Both the position numbers and the translations under genes were made by a program. A DNA stretch of 64,000 nucleotides from Pseudomonas vanderleydeniana (GTDB lineage Bacteria > Pseudomonadota > Gammaproteobacteria > Pseudomonadales > Pseudomonadaceae), in NCBI RefSeq assembly GCF_014268755.2, contig NZ_CP077093.1, positions 5,360,501-5,424,500 on the forward strand, written 5' to 3'. Every line of letters begins with the position of its first letter. The first letter of the stretch is position 1. The notes under the pieces are model-generated. The model searched no databases, had not been told where the DNA came from, and was given only the letters and a program-made list of their open reading frames with translations. Shown piece by piece: positions 47,784 to 56,147 of the stretch.

Positions 47784-48740
47784 ATGAACCCTACCAGTCT
47801 CACGGATCAACTCGGCCTGTTCCTGGACGTCCTGGAAGCCGGCAGCTTCTCGGCCGCCTCCCGGCGCCACCCGCTGACACCTTCGGCGGTGGCGCGGCGG
47901 ATCGATAGCCTGGAAGCCTCGGTCGGCTCACGCCTGTTCATTCGCAGCACGCATGCGGTACGAGCCACCCCGGCCGGGCTGGCGTTCGCCGAACGGGCCC
48001 GGCGGATCGTCGCCGAACTGCGCCTGGCCCGGGCCGAGGCAGTGTCGCTGAGCAACGCCCCGGAAGGCCTGATCCGCATCGACGCCCCCGCCGCCTTCGG
48101 CCGCCGTCACCTGGCCCCGGCCATCGCCGACTTCCTGGTCGACTACCCGGGGCTCGATGTGCAGTTGCACCTGATCGACAGCTTCGTCGACATGCAGGGC
48201 TCCAACCTGGGCAAGGTCGACCTGGTCCTGCGCGCCGGGCAGATGGCCGATACGCGCCTGGTCGCCACGCCCCTGGCCAGCATCGTGCGTATCGCCTGCG
48301 CCAGCCCGGCCTACCTCAAGGCTCGCGGCACGCCCCTGCGCCCCGCTGAACTGGTCAGGCATGACGGCCTCGACTGGGATGCCCTGGCACCGCCCATGGC
48401 CTGGCGCTTCGAACAGGACGGACAGATGCAATTGCATCGTCCGTCGCGGATCAGAATGACCTCCAACAACGCCGAGGCCCTGCTCTCCGGCGCGCTGAGC
48501 GGCCTGGGCGTGGCCCACCTGCCGACCTGGCTGAGCAGCGAGTACCTGCTGCGCGGAGAACTGCTCCCGCTGTTCTGCGACAACGGCCTGCCGGCGCCGG
48601 AAACGTCCGGCGTCTATGCCCTGCGCCTGGAGCAGCCGGCCAACTCCCGCAGCCGCCTGCTGCTGGAGTTTCTCAAGAGCCGATTCAGCCCGGTCCCACC
48701 CTGGGACCTGGCCCTGCAAAGCGGGCTCGGCCGGCATTAG
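47784..48740 (+). CDS. LysR-family regulator next to a TauE/SafE permease
   Basis: 318 residues. HTH LFLDVLEAGSFSAASRRHPL / TPSAVARRIDSLEASVG, then a substrate-binding domain of the CrgA type (IRIDAPAAFGRRHLAPAIADF). Start at MNPTSLTDQLGLFLDVLE. The short gap to the divergent permease gene holds repeated CGCAC units (ACAACGCACAA, ACTACGCACAA) that may be part of its operator. Confidence 0.9.
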   Translation: MNPTSLTDQLGLFLDVLEAGSFSAASRRHPLTPSAVARRIDSLEASVGSRLFIRSTHAVRATPAGLAFAERARRIVAELRLARAEAVSLSNAPEGLIRIDAPAAFGRRHLAPAIADFLVDYPGLDVQLHLIDSFVDMQGSNLGKVDLVLRAGQMADTRLVATPLASIVRIACASPAYLKARGTPLRPAELVRHDGLDWDALAPPMAWRFEQDGQMQLHRPSRIRMTSNNAEALLSGALSGLGVAHLPTWLSSEYLLRGELLPLFCDNGLPAPETSGVYALRLEQPANSRSRLLLEFLKSRFSPVPPWDLALQSGLGRH

Positions 48741-48812
48741 CAGGGAAAATTCCCTGGCGCATTAAAGATTCGCCCGCTAGATTCAACAGACGTGACACAC
48801 AAGGCTCCAGTG

Positions 48813-49265
48813 ATGAACAGCACTACCGACAACTGCGACGACCTGCTCCTGGACAATCAGGTGTGCTTTGCCCTGCACTCCACCTCATTGTTGATGACCA
48901 AGGTCTACAAACCCCTGCTGCAGGCGTTGAACCTGACTTATCCACAGTACCTGGCGATGATCGTGCTGTGGGAACAGGACCGCCTGACCGTCGGCGAGAT
49001 CAGCAACAGGCTGCTGACCGATCCCGGTTCGCTGACCCCGCTGCTCAAGCGGCTCGAAGCCGAAGGACTGCTGAGCCGTACCCGCAGCAAGGAAGACGAG
49101 CGCGTGGTCATCATCGAACTGACCGATGCCGGCCGTGCCCTACGCGACAAGGCCCGGGGCATTCCGCAATGCATCCTGGCCGCCGGTGGTGGCTCCATGG
49201 AGCGCCTGAAGGCCCTGCAGGCCGAACTGCTCGCCTTGCGCGGGCATCTGCAGGACAGTCTCTAG
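48813..49265 (+). CDS. ohrR: MarR-family organic hydroperoxide sensor OhrR
   Basis: 150 residues, OhrR subgroup. Sensing Cys18 lies in [21 protein letters not shown]; the winged helix contains [13 protein letters not shown] and [11 protein letters not shown]. Organic peroxides oxidise the Cys and release the repressor from the ohr promoter. The ATG at 48813 has AAGG 9 bases ahead. It lies 263 bases before ohr in the same direction and closely resembles OspR at 34141. Confidence 0.93.
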   Translation: MNSTTDNCDDLLLDNQVCFALHSTSLLMTKVYKPLLQALNLTYPQYLAMIVLWEQDRLTVGEISNRLLTDPGSLTPLLKRLEAEGLLSRTRSKEDERVVIIELTDAGRALRDKARGIPQCILAAGGGSMERLKALQAELLALRGHLQDSL

Positions 49266-49277
49266 CCCCTCTTCCCC

Positions 49278-49302
49278 CGGTGGCGAGTACAACTCGCCAC
49301 CG
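49278..49302 (+). terminator. Hairpin after ohrR
   Basis: Perfect 11-base stem CGGTGGCGAGT / ACTCGCCACCG around ACA, 13 bases after the ohrR stop. No T run follows, so it may be a weak terminator or an mRNA-stabilising element. Confidence 0.55.
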
Positions 49303-49432
49303 CCTGGCAGCTGCGCGAACACAGCACCCGCATACAAGCCGCAAGCCCCTATTCCCGCGACAATCCCACCCGCAATACACCCGCTTTCGCACAAGCGAAA
49401 AAATCGGCGAGTGATTTTTTTGAAAATTTATC

Positions 49433-49498
49433 TTGCGCGCAAAATATTTGCGCAGTACATTTAAACCGTACTCAGTTAGCGCGCAAACATTTAGCGCA
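49433..49498 (+). promoter_or_regulatory. Two related operator-like repeats ahead of ohr
   Basis: GCGCAAA-ATA-TTTGCGC (49437-49453) is a perfect inverted repeat; GCGCAAA-CAT-TTAGCGC (49481-49497) is the same with one mismatch, 44 bases further on. They lie within 100 bases of the ohr ATG in an AT-rich stretch and are probable OhrR sites. Confidence 0.65.
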
Positions 49499-49528
49499 AA
49501 TCACACATCTGAAATGACGAGGTCAACC

Positions 49529-49948
49529 ATGAAAGCTCTCTATACCGCAGTTGCAACCGCTACCGGTGGCCGTGATGGCCGCGCGATCTCCAGCGACAAC
49601 ATCCTCGACGTGAAACTCGCAACGCCCAAGGAACTTGGCGGTGCCGGTGGTGCAGCCACCAACCCTGAGCAACTGTTCGCTGCCGGCTACTCGGCCTGCT
49701 TCATCGGTGCCCTGAAATTCGTCGCCAGCCAGAGCAAGCGGCAGATCCCTGCTGACGCCTCGATCACCGCCCATGTCGGCATCGGTCAGATCCCTGGCGG
49801 TTTCGGCCTGGACATCGACCTGCACATCAGCCTGCCGGGCCTGGAACAGGCTGACGCACAGAGCCTGGTCGATGCAGCCCACCAGGTCTGCCCGTACTCC
49901 AACGCGACCCGCGGCAACGTCGACGTTCGCCTGCACGTCACCGTCTAA
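49529..49948 (+). CDS. ohr: Organic hydroperoxide resistance protein Ohr
   Basis: 139 residues, OsmC/Ohr fold. Peroxidatic Cys57 (GYSACFIGAL) and resolving Cys121 (QVCPYSNATRGN), plus the substrate Arg/Glu, are present. Lipoylated-protein-dependent thiol peroxidase for fatty acid hydroperoxides. The ATG follows GAGGTCAACC. The region upstream carries two putative OhrR sites. An esterase gene follows after 28 bases. Confidence 0.96.
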   Translation: MKALYTAVATATGGRDGRAISSDNILDVKLATPKELGGAGGAATNPEQLFAAGYSACFIGALKFVASQSKRQIPADASITAHVGIGQIPGGFGLDIDLHISLPGLEQADAQSLVDAAHQVCPYSNATRGNVDVRLHVTV

Positions 49949-49976
49949 CCGAGCCGTAGAAACCAAGGAGCCGTAC

Positions 49977-50996
49977 ATGAACACTTTCAGCAAGGTCCTG
50001 ACCGGTACTCTGCTCGCGCTGTCCGTCCAGGGTGCATTCGCCGCCGACAATGCCGGCATCGAGCACAACACCCAGGCGTTTCTCGATGCACTGAATGCCG
50101 GTACCGGCAAGCCGATGGAGCAGATGACGCCAACCGAGGCACGTGCCGTGCTGTCCGGCGCGCAGTCAGGCGTGAAACTGACCCTGCCACGCACCGACAT
50201 CAGCCAGAAGACCATCCAGGTCGACGGCCAGCCGCTACAACTGACCATCGTCCGGCCAGCCGGGGTCAAGGGCACCTTGCCCGTGTTCATGTACTTCCAC
50301 GGTGGCGGTTGGGTGCTGGGGGACTTCCCCACCCACGAGCGGTTGGTACGCGACCTGGTGGTCGGCTCCGGTGCGGCGGCAGTGTTCGTCAACTACACGC
50401 CGTCCCCCGAAGCCCACTACCCGACGGCGATCAACCAGGCCTATGCCGCGACGAAATGGGTCGCCGAGCATGGCAAGGAAATCGGCGTCGACGGCAAGCG
50501 CCTGGCCGTGGCCGGCAACAGCGTCGGCGGCAACATGGCGGCCGTGGTCAGCCTGATGGCCAAGGACAAGGGCACCCCGGCGCTCAAGTTCCAACTGCTG
50601 CTGTGGCCGGTGACCGACGCCAACTTCGAAACGGCGTCGTACAACCAGTACGCCGAGGGGCACTTCCTCAGCAAGAACATGATGAAGTGGTTCTGGGACA
50701 ACTACACCACCGATGCCGCGCAGCGCAACGAGATCTACGCCTCGCCGCTGCGGGCCACGACGGCACAGCTCAAGGGCCTGCCGCCGGCACTGATCCAGAC
50801 CGCCGGGGCCGATGTGTTGCGCGACGAAGGTGAGGCCTACGGCCGCAAGCTGGATGAAGCCGGCGTACCGGTGACCAGCGTACGCTACAACGGCATGATC
50901 CACGACTTCGGCCTGCTCAACGTGGTCAGCCAGGTGCCGGAAGTCCGCTCGGCCCTGTTGCAGGCGTCCGAAGAGCTGAAGCAGCACCTGAAGTAA
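49977..50996 (+). CDS. Exported alpha/beta-hydrolase (hormone-sensitive-lipase type esterase)
   Basis: 339 residues. Signal peptide (cut after AFA), oxyanion motif YFHGGGWVLGD, nucleophile Ser in GNSVGG, Asp in TAGADVLRDEG and His in GMIHDFG. Family IV esterase/lipase in the periplasm. It lies 28 bases after ohr with an AAGGAG site and shares its terminator, so it is probably in the OhrR-controlled transcript, perhaps handling ester peroxides or lipid products (inference). Confidence 0.9.
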   Translation: MNTFSKVLTGTLLALSVQGAFAADNAGIEHNTQAFLDALNAGTGKPMEQMTPTEARAVLSGAQSGVKLTLPRTDISQKTIQVDGQPLQLTIVRPAGVKGTLPVFMYFHGGGWVLGDFPTHERLVRDLVVGSGAAAVFVNYTPSPEAHYPTAINQAYAATKWVAEHGKEIGVDGKRLAVAGNSVGGNMAAVVSLMAKDKGTPALKFQLLLWPVTDANFETASYNQYAEGHFLSKNMMKWFWDNYTTDAAQRNEIYASPLRATTAQLKGLPPALIQTAGADVLRDEGEAYGRKLDEAGVPVTSVRYNGMIHDFGLLNVVSQVPEVRSALLQASEELKQHLK

Positions 50997-51019
50997 TCCA
51001 GGTCCTGCAAGGAGGCATA

Positions 51020-51047
51020 AAAAAACCCGGATAATTCCGGGTTTTTT
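51020..51047. terminator. Bidirectional rho-independent terminator
   Basis: Stem AAAAAACCCGG / CCGGGTTTTTT with loop ATAATT, U runs on both strands, between the esterase and the convergent efp gene. Confidence 0.93.
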
Positions 51048-51064
51048 CATGTGACATCGAGCAA

Positions 51065-51634
51065 TTACTTCTTGCTGCGACCCTTGAAGGAGTTGTCACG
51101 GGTATCGATATCGATCCACTCGTCGATTTCGATGAAGTCGGCAACCTGAACTTCAGTACCGTTCTTCAGCTTGGCAGGCTTCATGACCTTGCCGGAAGTG
51201 TCGCCACGAGCAGCGTTCTCGGTGTAGACAACCTGACGGCTGATGGTGGTCGGCAGTTCTACGGAGACCAGGCGGCCTTCGAAGAAAACGGCTTCGCAGA
51301 CGTCTTCCATGCCTTCTTCGACGAACGGCAGAACGGACTCGATGTCCTCGGCGTTCAGCTCGTACATGGTGTAGTCAGTGGTATCCATGAACGTGTAGGA
51401 GTCACCGCTGATGAAGGACAGGGTGGCTTCCTTGCGATCCAGGATCACGTCGTCCAGCTTGTCGTCCGCACCGTAGACGGTTTCGGTCTTGTAACCGGTC
51501 AGCAGGTTCTTCAGCTTGGTCTTCATGATCGCGCTGTTACGACCAGACTTGGTGAACTCGGTTTTCTGGACCAGCCAAGGATCGTTGTCGATACGCAGCA
51601 CGGTACCGGGTTTCAGTTCTTTACCAGTTTTCAT
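51065..51634 (-). CDS. efp: Elongation factor P
   Basis: 189 residues, three EF-P domains. The tip loop is [10 protein letters not shown], with Arg32 at the modified position, so this is the arginine-rhamnosylated type rather than the lysine type. EF-P relieves ribosome stalling on polyproline. The gene for the modifying enzyme EarP lies 48 bases further upstream on the same strand. Confidence 0.98.
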   Translation of the reverse strand: MKTGKELKPGTVLRIDNDPWLVQKTEFTKSGRNSAIMKTKLKNLLTGYKTETVYGADDKLDDVILDRKEATLSFISGDSYTFMDTTDYTMYELNAEDIESVLPFVEEGMEDVCEAVFFEGRLVSVELPTTISRQVVYTENAARGDTSGKVMKPAKLKNGTEVQVADFIEIDEWIDIDTRDNSFKGRSKK

Positions 51635-51682
51635 TGCGAATATCCGAATTTGGATGGGATGTACAAAAATCTAGGCCGCATA

Positions 51683-52816
51683 TCATATCGAACTTTGCTG
51701 AAACTGTACCAGCGCTGTCGACAGATCGACCTGTGAGCCCAGTTCCCGGCACCAGCGCTCGGCATGCTCGTTCAGTTCCGACTCATGGCGCAACAGCGCG
51801 GACCAGGCCTGCCCCATGTCGCCCGCGGTGTTCCAGGCCCGCCACCAACCGTTGAACGCCTCCCGTGCGGGCGCCGAGAGCCCCCGGGTGTAGAGCACGA
51901 GAAACGCCTCCAGCTTGTCCAGATGGACGTCCTCTTCCTGCCGATAGATATGCCAGAGCAGCGGCCGGCCGGCCCATTGCGCACGGATGAACGAGTCTTC
52001 GCCACGGATGGCGTTGAAGTCGCAGCTCCACAGCAGACGGTCGTAGTCCTGCTGGGGGACGAACGGCAGCACCTGCACCGCCAGCGCCCCGCGCACCTGG
52101 CTGTCGCCGACTTCCAGGGCCGCCACCCCCAGCCAGTCGCGCACATCCGCCAACACCCGGCCCTCGGGCACCAGCAGCCGGGTCGGCCGGGTATCGGCCG
52201 CCAGGGCATCGAGCCAACCCGCCACGGCCGGGTTCTCGTAGGCGAACAGCGAAATCAGCCGCTCACCGTCCGTCGGCTCGACCCCCAGGCCGCGCAGGAA
52301 GTCCCGCCGTGCCAGCCGATCGGCCTGAAAGGCCCGACGCTGCTCCAGCAGGCCGGCTTCGCGCAGCAGGCCCCCGGTACCGGGGACAAACCCCGGAAAA
52401 AAGAAGAACTTCTGTACCTGCTTGTACTTGAGCGACGGCAGGCGGTGACAGCCGACAATCCAGTCTTCGGCACTCAGGTAGTCCAGGTTGAGCCACAACG
52501 GGACGCGCTCGCGCTCGGCCATCGCCTCCAGGTATGGCGCCGGCAGTTGGCAGGCAAACGCCGCGATCACCACATCCGCGGCGTCCACCGGCTGCCAGTC
52601 GCCCGACCAGTGGCGCACTTCGACGCCCTGTTGGACCTGCTGCGTGCAATCGATAGCGAGTTCCGGGCACAGCCGCTCGAACGAGCGCAGATCGTCGACC
52701 CACAGGCGCACCGTCAACCCATGCTCCGCCACCAGCTGCCGGGCGAGACGCCAGGTCACGCCGATATCGCCGTAGTTATCGACGACGGTGCAGAAAATAT
52801 CCCAGTTGGCCGGCAT
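51683..52816 (-). CDS. earP: EF-P arginine rhamnosyltransferase EarP
   Basis: 377 residues, GT-B inverting glycosyltransferase. Asp13 and Asp17 (VVDNYGDIGVTWR) and a Glu in RGEDSFIRAQWAGRP are the known catalytic/donor residues. It transfers rhamnose from dTDP-L-rhamnose to Arg32 of EF-P. The start MPANWDIFCTVVDNYG is the family start; 50 further codons upstream are open but unsupported. Co-oriented with efp. Confidence 0.96.
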   Translation of the reverse strand: MPANWDIFCTVVDNYGDIGVTWRLARQLVAEHGLTVRLWVDDLRSFERLCPELAIDCTQQVQQGVEVRHWSGDWQPVDAADVVIAAFACQLPAPYLEAMAERERVPLWLNLDYLSAEDWIVGCHRLPSLKYKQVQKFFFFPGFVPGTGGLLREAGLLEQRRAFQADRLARRDFLRGLGVEPTDGERLISLFAYENPAVAGWLDALAADTRPTRLLVPEGRVLADVRDWLGVAALEVGDSQVRGALAVQVLPFVPQQDYDRLLWSCDFNAIRGEDSFIRAQWAGRPLLWHIYRQEEDVHLDKLEAFLVLYTRGLSAPAREAFNGWWRAWNTAGDMGQAWSALLRHESELNEHAERWCRELGSQVDLSTALVQFQQSSI

Positions 52817-52941
52817 GCAAGGGCTCCGATTGGCAAAGGCATCGATTGTCCGCGCAAATCCATCTGCGCAGAAGGGCCCACGTCGATTAATCTTCATGGG
52901 ACAATTGCATCCTGCACCGACCCAACCGCCAGGAGGCCGCC

Positions 52942-53367
52942 ATGCCTTATCGCCCACAACCGCCACGTCGCCTGTATGTCACGCTCAACCCATTGCAACT
53001 GACCGGCTGCATCGCCCTGGGCATCTGGCTCGGCTTCGTGGCACTGGCCCTCACTGCCTGGCTGCTGGCACGGGTGTTCGTGGCCCAGCCGCTGGCGCCC
53101 CTGGCCGATGCCGCCCGGCAGTTGAGCCAACCCAAGGCGGCCACCACACCGGCCGCCCCTGCCGCGCCGCAGGCGCCGGGCGACTCGACGCAGATGTTCG
53201 AGCAGTACAAGGAAAACCTGCGCAAGAACGAGGAACAGCAGCGCCTGGAGCAGGCCCGCAACAGCTACCGCAACCTGTCCAACCCCAAGTGCCAGTTCTG
53301 GCTTCAGCAGGACCAGACCGCTCCCAGCGACAAGAGCCGGGCCAACGTCCTGCAGTTCTGCAATTGA
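52942..53367 (+). CDS. Hypothetical membrane-anchored protein
   Basis: 141 residues. One transmembrane helix (GCIALGIWLGFVALALTAWLLA, about 23-44), an Ala/Pro-rich linker, then a charged helix (YKENLRKNEEQQRLEQARN) and a Cys-containing tail (NPKCQFWLQQ). No recognised family. A GGAGGCCGCC site supports the ATG. Divergent from earP. The stop overlaps a TTG of the next gene. Confidence 0.8.
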   Translation: MPYRPQPPRRLYVTLNPLQLTGCIALGIWLGFVALALTAWLLARVFVAQPLAPLADAARQLSQPKAATTPAAPAAPQAPGDSTQMFEQYKENLRKNEEQQRLEQARNSYRNLSNPKCQFWLQQDQTAPSDKSRANVLQFCN

Positions 53368-53381
53368 ACGGGCTGGATAGC

Positions 53382-53864
53382 GTGGACAAGCAGGCGATCC
53401 ACCAGCGGATCATCGACACCCTGGCGGCCGATCTCGACGTCCTGCAGCGAGCGGCGCAAACCGCCTACGAAGCGGCGACGCACGAAGAGAACGTCGCCGA
53501 GAACAAGTACGACACCCTCGGCCTGGAAGCGTCCTACCTGGCGACCGGGCAGGCGCGGCGCACCGAGGAAATCCGCCAGGCCCTCAAGCGCTGTCGGGAA
53601 CTGCCCCTGCGACCCTATGACGAACAGCTCGGCATCCAGCTCGGCGCCCTGCTGACCCTAGAAGCCGGCAACGGCAGCGAACAGTGGCTGTTCCTGGCTC
53701 CGGACGCGGCCGGCCTGAAAGTGGATTGGGAGGGGCGACCGGTCACCGTGATCAGCCCGCGCTCACCCCTGGGCCAGGCGCTGCTGGGCAAGGTCGACGG
53801 TGACGAGGTGCAGATCGCCGTGGCCGGCGTCCGGCAAAACTACTGGGTAACCTGCGTCAGTTGA
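53382..53864 (+). CDS. GreA/GreB C-terminal-domain-like protein
   Basis: 160 residues. N-terminal helical hairpin-like region (DVLQRAAQTAYEAATHEENVAENKYDTL) with acidic residues near its turn, then a C-terminal FKBP-like GreA/B domain (VTVISPRSPLGQALLGKVDGDEVQI). It is like transcript-cleavage factors but diverged; it may act on RNA polymerase or be unrelated in activity. The start is uncertain: GTG 53382 or TTG 53364, the latter overlapping the preceding stop. Confidence 0.75.
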   Translation: MDKQAIHQRIIDTLAADLDVLQRAAQTAYEAATHEENVAENKYDTLGLEASYLATGQARRTEEIRQALKRCRELPLRPYDEQLGIQLGALLTLEAGNGSEQWLFLAPDAAGLKVDWEGRPVTVISPRSPLGQALLGKVDGDEVQIAVAGVRQNYWVTCVS

Positions 53865-53873
53865 GCCCGGGCC

Positions 53874-54128
53874 TTACTTGGCCGCGGCCATCAACCGATT
53901 GACCTCACTGCGCACCATGCTGGTGTATTCCGGCGGCGACAGGGTATCGAGTTCGGCACGGACCCATTCCGCCCACTTGCCCTTGCGCTTGGCTCGCTCG
54001 CCGAACAAGCGCGCGGCCTCGCCCTTGGCCTTGCCCAGGTTGCTCTGCCAGAGCTCGAACAGGCGCGACTTCTCATCCTCGATGGCGGCCCGCTCGGCCA
54101 GGGACTTGTTAGCCAGATTGAAGCTCAT
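53874..54128 (-). CDS. Conserved hypothetical small protein
   Basis: 84 residues, highly charged and helical (AERAAIEDEKSRLFELWQ, KWAEWVRAELDTLSPPEY). No signal peptide or known domain. AGGA 8 bases ahead of the ATG. It converges on the Gre-like gene (9 bases apart) and is divergent from the DUF883 gene. Confidence 0.75.
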   Translation of the reverse strand: MSFNLANKSLAERAAIEDEKSRLFELWQSNLGKAKGEAARLFGERAKRKGKWAEWVRAELDTLSPPEYTSMVRSEVNRLMAAAK

Positions 54129-54295
54129 TGGAAAATCCTGCGGTGCAAATAGAGCTGTATCTTACACTGTCGCTAGGCAACATCCGACCGTGGATTTTCG
54201 GTCGCCCCATGGGTGGCGGGAAAAAATTGCAACTTTCCCCACTCGGCTCGACTCCCATGATTCAGAGCCTCATTCACTTGCAAAGGAATAACGCC

Positions 54296-54616
54296 ATGGC
54301 ACGTAAGTCCGCCGTACAAGCCGCCGAAGACCAGATCAAGGACCAGGCCTTCAGCGAGTTGCAGGCCCTGATCCAGGAATCGGAAAAACTGCTCAAGGAC
54401 AGCGCCACGCTGGTCGGCGAGGAAGGCGAGAGCCTGCGCGCCCAGGTCAGCCAGAAACTCAAGCAGGCCCTGGATTCGGTCACGCACGTGCGCGACAGCA
54501 CCCGGCCGGTGGTCGAGGCGACTGAAACCTACATCGGCGGACACCCCTGGCAGACCGTGGCGATCTCCGCCGGTTTCGGCCTGGTGGTTGGTCTGCTGCT
54601 GGGCCGCCGCTCCTGA
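54296..54616 (+). CDS. YqjD/ElaB-like (DUF883) protein, second copy
   Basis: 106 residues. Same plan as 18140-18454: helical N-terminal part with LQALIQESEKLLKDSATLVG, C-terminal membrane segment (TVAISAGFGLVVGLLLG) and an RRS tail. Here it is a single gene without YqjE/YqjK partners. AAAGGAATAACGCC precedes the ATG. Likely a stress or stationary-phase inner-membrane protein. Confidence 0.87.
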   Translation: MARKSAVQAAEDQIKDQAFSELQALIQESEKLLKDSATLVGEEGESLRAQVSQKLKQALDSVTHVRDSTRPVVEATETYIGGHPWQTVAISAGFGLVVGLLLGRRS

Positions 54617-54647
54617 CCGCCACCCTCCTCCCCGCTGCCGAGCTGGC

Positions 54648-55676
54648 CTAGTGACCGGCCAGCTCGCGCAACTGCCTCAGCTCATCGCTCGACAGTGGTA
54701 TGCCGTTGACCAACGAATCGGCACGCTGCCGATGCCGGCGGTCACCCGGTAGTCGTTGCAGGCCAACGCCCTGCATCTGAGTGACCAGGCTCTGGCTACG
54801 CTCGGCGAAGTCCCGTCCGGCCGAGCGGGCCGGATCGATGACGATGATCAGTTGCCCGGTCCAGGGCGTCTTGGCGCCCGGATGCTGCGACCAATCGAAC
54901 TCGAAGGAAAAGTTGCCACCGGTCAGTGCAGCCGCCAGCAGCTCGACCATCATCGACAGTGCCGAACCCTTGTGGCCGCCGAACGGCAGTAGCGCCCCGC
55001 CGTCCAGGATGGCCTTCGGGTCGCAGGTCGGCCGTCCCTCGCGATCCACGCCACCCCCCGCTGGCAAATGCTCGCCCTTGCGCGCGGCGATCTGCACGTC
55101 GCCATGGGCCATGGCGCTGGTGGCGAGGTCGAACACGATCGGGTCGGCCCCGGCCCGTGGCGCAGCGAAGGCAATCGGGTTGGTGCCGAACAACGGCCGT
55201 TCAGCGCCATGGGGCACCACGCAGGTCATCGAGTTGACCACGCTCAGCGCCACCAGCCCTTCATAGGCAAAAGGCTCGACATCCGGCCACAGCGCCGCGA
55301 AATGATGGGAGTTGCGAATGGCCAGCACCGCGATCCCGGCACTGCGGACTTTCTCCAGCAATAGCTCACGGGCCGCAGCCAGGGCCGGCTGGGCGAAACC
55401 ATTGGCGGCATCGACCCGCACGAAACCCGGGGCGACATCCTCGACCACCGGCACCGCACGGCCATCGACCCAGCCACTGGCCAGGGTCGAGACATAGCCC
55501 GGTATGCGAAACACGCCATGGCTGTGGGCACCATCACGCTCGGCACCGGCGCAATTCTCGGCCAGTACCTGCGCCACCTCTGGCGAAGTGCCGTGGCGCT
55601 GGAAAACCTGCTGCAGGAGCACAACCAGATCAGCATGGGAAATGTATTGAGTAGCCGTATCGCGAGGTGCAGACAT
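54648..55676 (-). CDS. Malate/L-lactate dehydrogenase-fold oxidoreductase, DpkA-like
   Basis: 342 residues of the LDH2/MDG2 family. The conserved active-site block HSHGVFRIPGYV near residue 52 and NSHHFAALW, FGTNPIAFA and PFGGHKGSALSMMVELL are present. The closest known relatives are Delta1-piperideine/pyrroline-2-carboxylate reductases (DpkA), which use NADPH. Divergent from an NCS1 permease and hydantoin-racemase-like gene, suggesting cyclic imine or D-amino-acid metabolism (inference). Confidence 0.85.
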   Translation of the reverse strand: MSAPRDTATQYISHADLVVLLQQVFQRHGTSPEVAQVLAENCAGAERDGAHSHGVFRIPGYVSTLASGWVDGRAVPVVEDVAPGFVRVDAANGFAQPALAAARELLLEKVRSAGIAVLAIRNSHHFAALWPDVEPFAYEGLVALSVVNSMTCVVPHGAERPLFGTNPIAFAAPRAGADPIVFDLATSAMAHGDVQIAARKGEHLPAGGGVDREGRPTCDPKAILDGGALLPFGGHKGSALSMMVELLAAALTGGNFSFEFDWSQHPGAKTPWTGQLIIVIDPARSAGRDFAERSQSLVTQMQGVGLQRLPGDRRHRQRADSLVNGIPLSSDELRQLRELAGH

Positions 55677-56147
55677 CCGAGACTCCGATTCCGATTGGTT
55701 TTATTGGAAGAACGAGAGAAAGCGGTAGCAGGGGCAGGCGTCGGCACTATCGAACGGCCTGCGGGAAGCTGTCAAATCGCCGAAAAACAAGTGTACACAC
55801 GACTGTAACCATAAGTGTCACATCAGTGTGCACACTTGACCGCCACGCACCATAAAGTGACAGAACACTCACTGACGACGACAGCGGTATTTCGGCCAAG
55901 TCGTTCATCCACGACGAAATAGCTGTTCGAACGGTCAACTTATATTTCTTTCATTTCATATATTTAGTTAACAAAGATAAAAAAACGAAATTAACAGGGC
56001 ATTTTATAGATCGAAAACTGGCACAGAACTGGCTTAGCTCGACAGTGAACTTGTATACAACTTCATAAAAACCTACATACAAAAAGCTCACCGAGCATCG
56101 CCTCGCCACCCCGCGGAGCCTCAGCCCGGAGCCAGGAGCCAGCCGGA
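55677..56147. promoter_or_regulatory. AT-rich divergent control region of the dpkA-like / NCS1 genes
   Basis: 471 bases, no gene. Operator-like sites: arms AAGTGTACACAC (55789-55800) and GTGTGCACACTT (55826-55837), complementary but for one base; the second contains the perfect palindrome AGTGTGCACACT. TTGTATACAA (56051-56060) is a perfect palindrome of the type bound by GntR (FCD) regulators. No GntR gene is in the window. An unusually AT-rich stretch runs 55930-56090. Confidence 0.6.
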
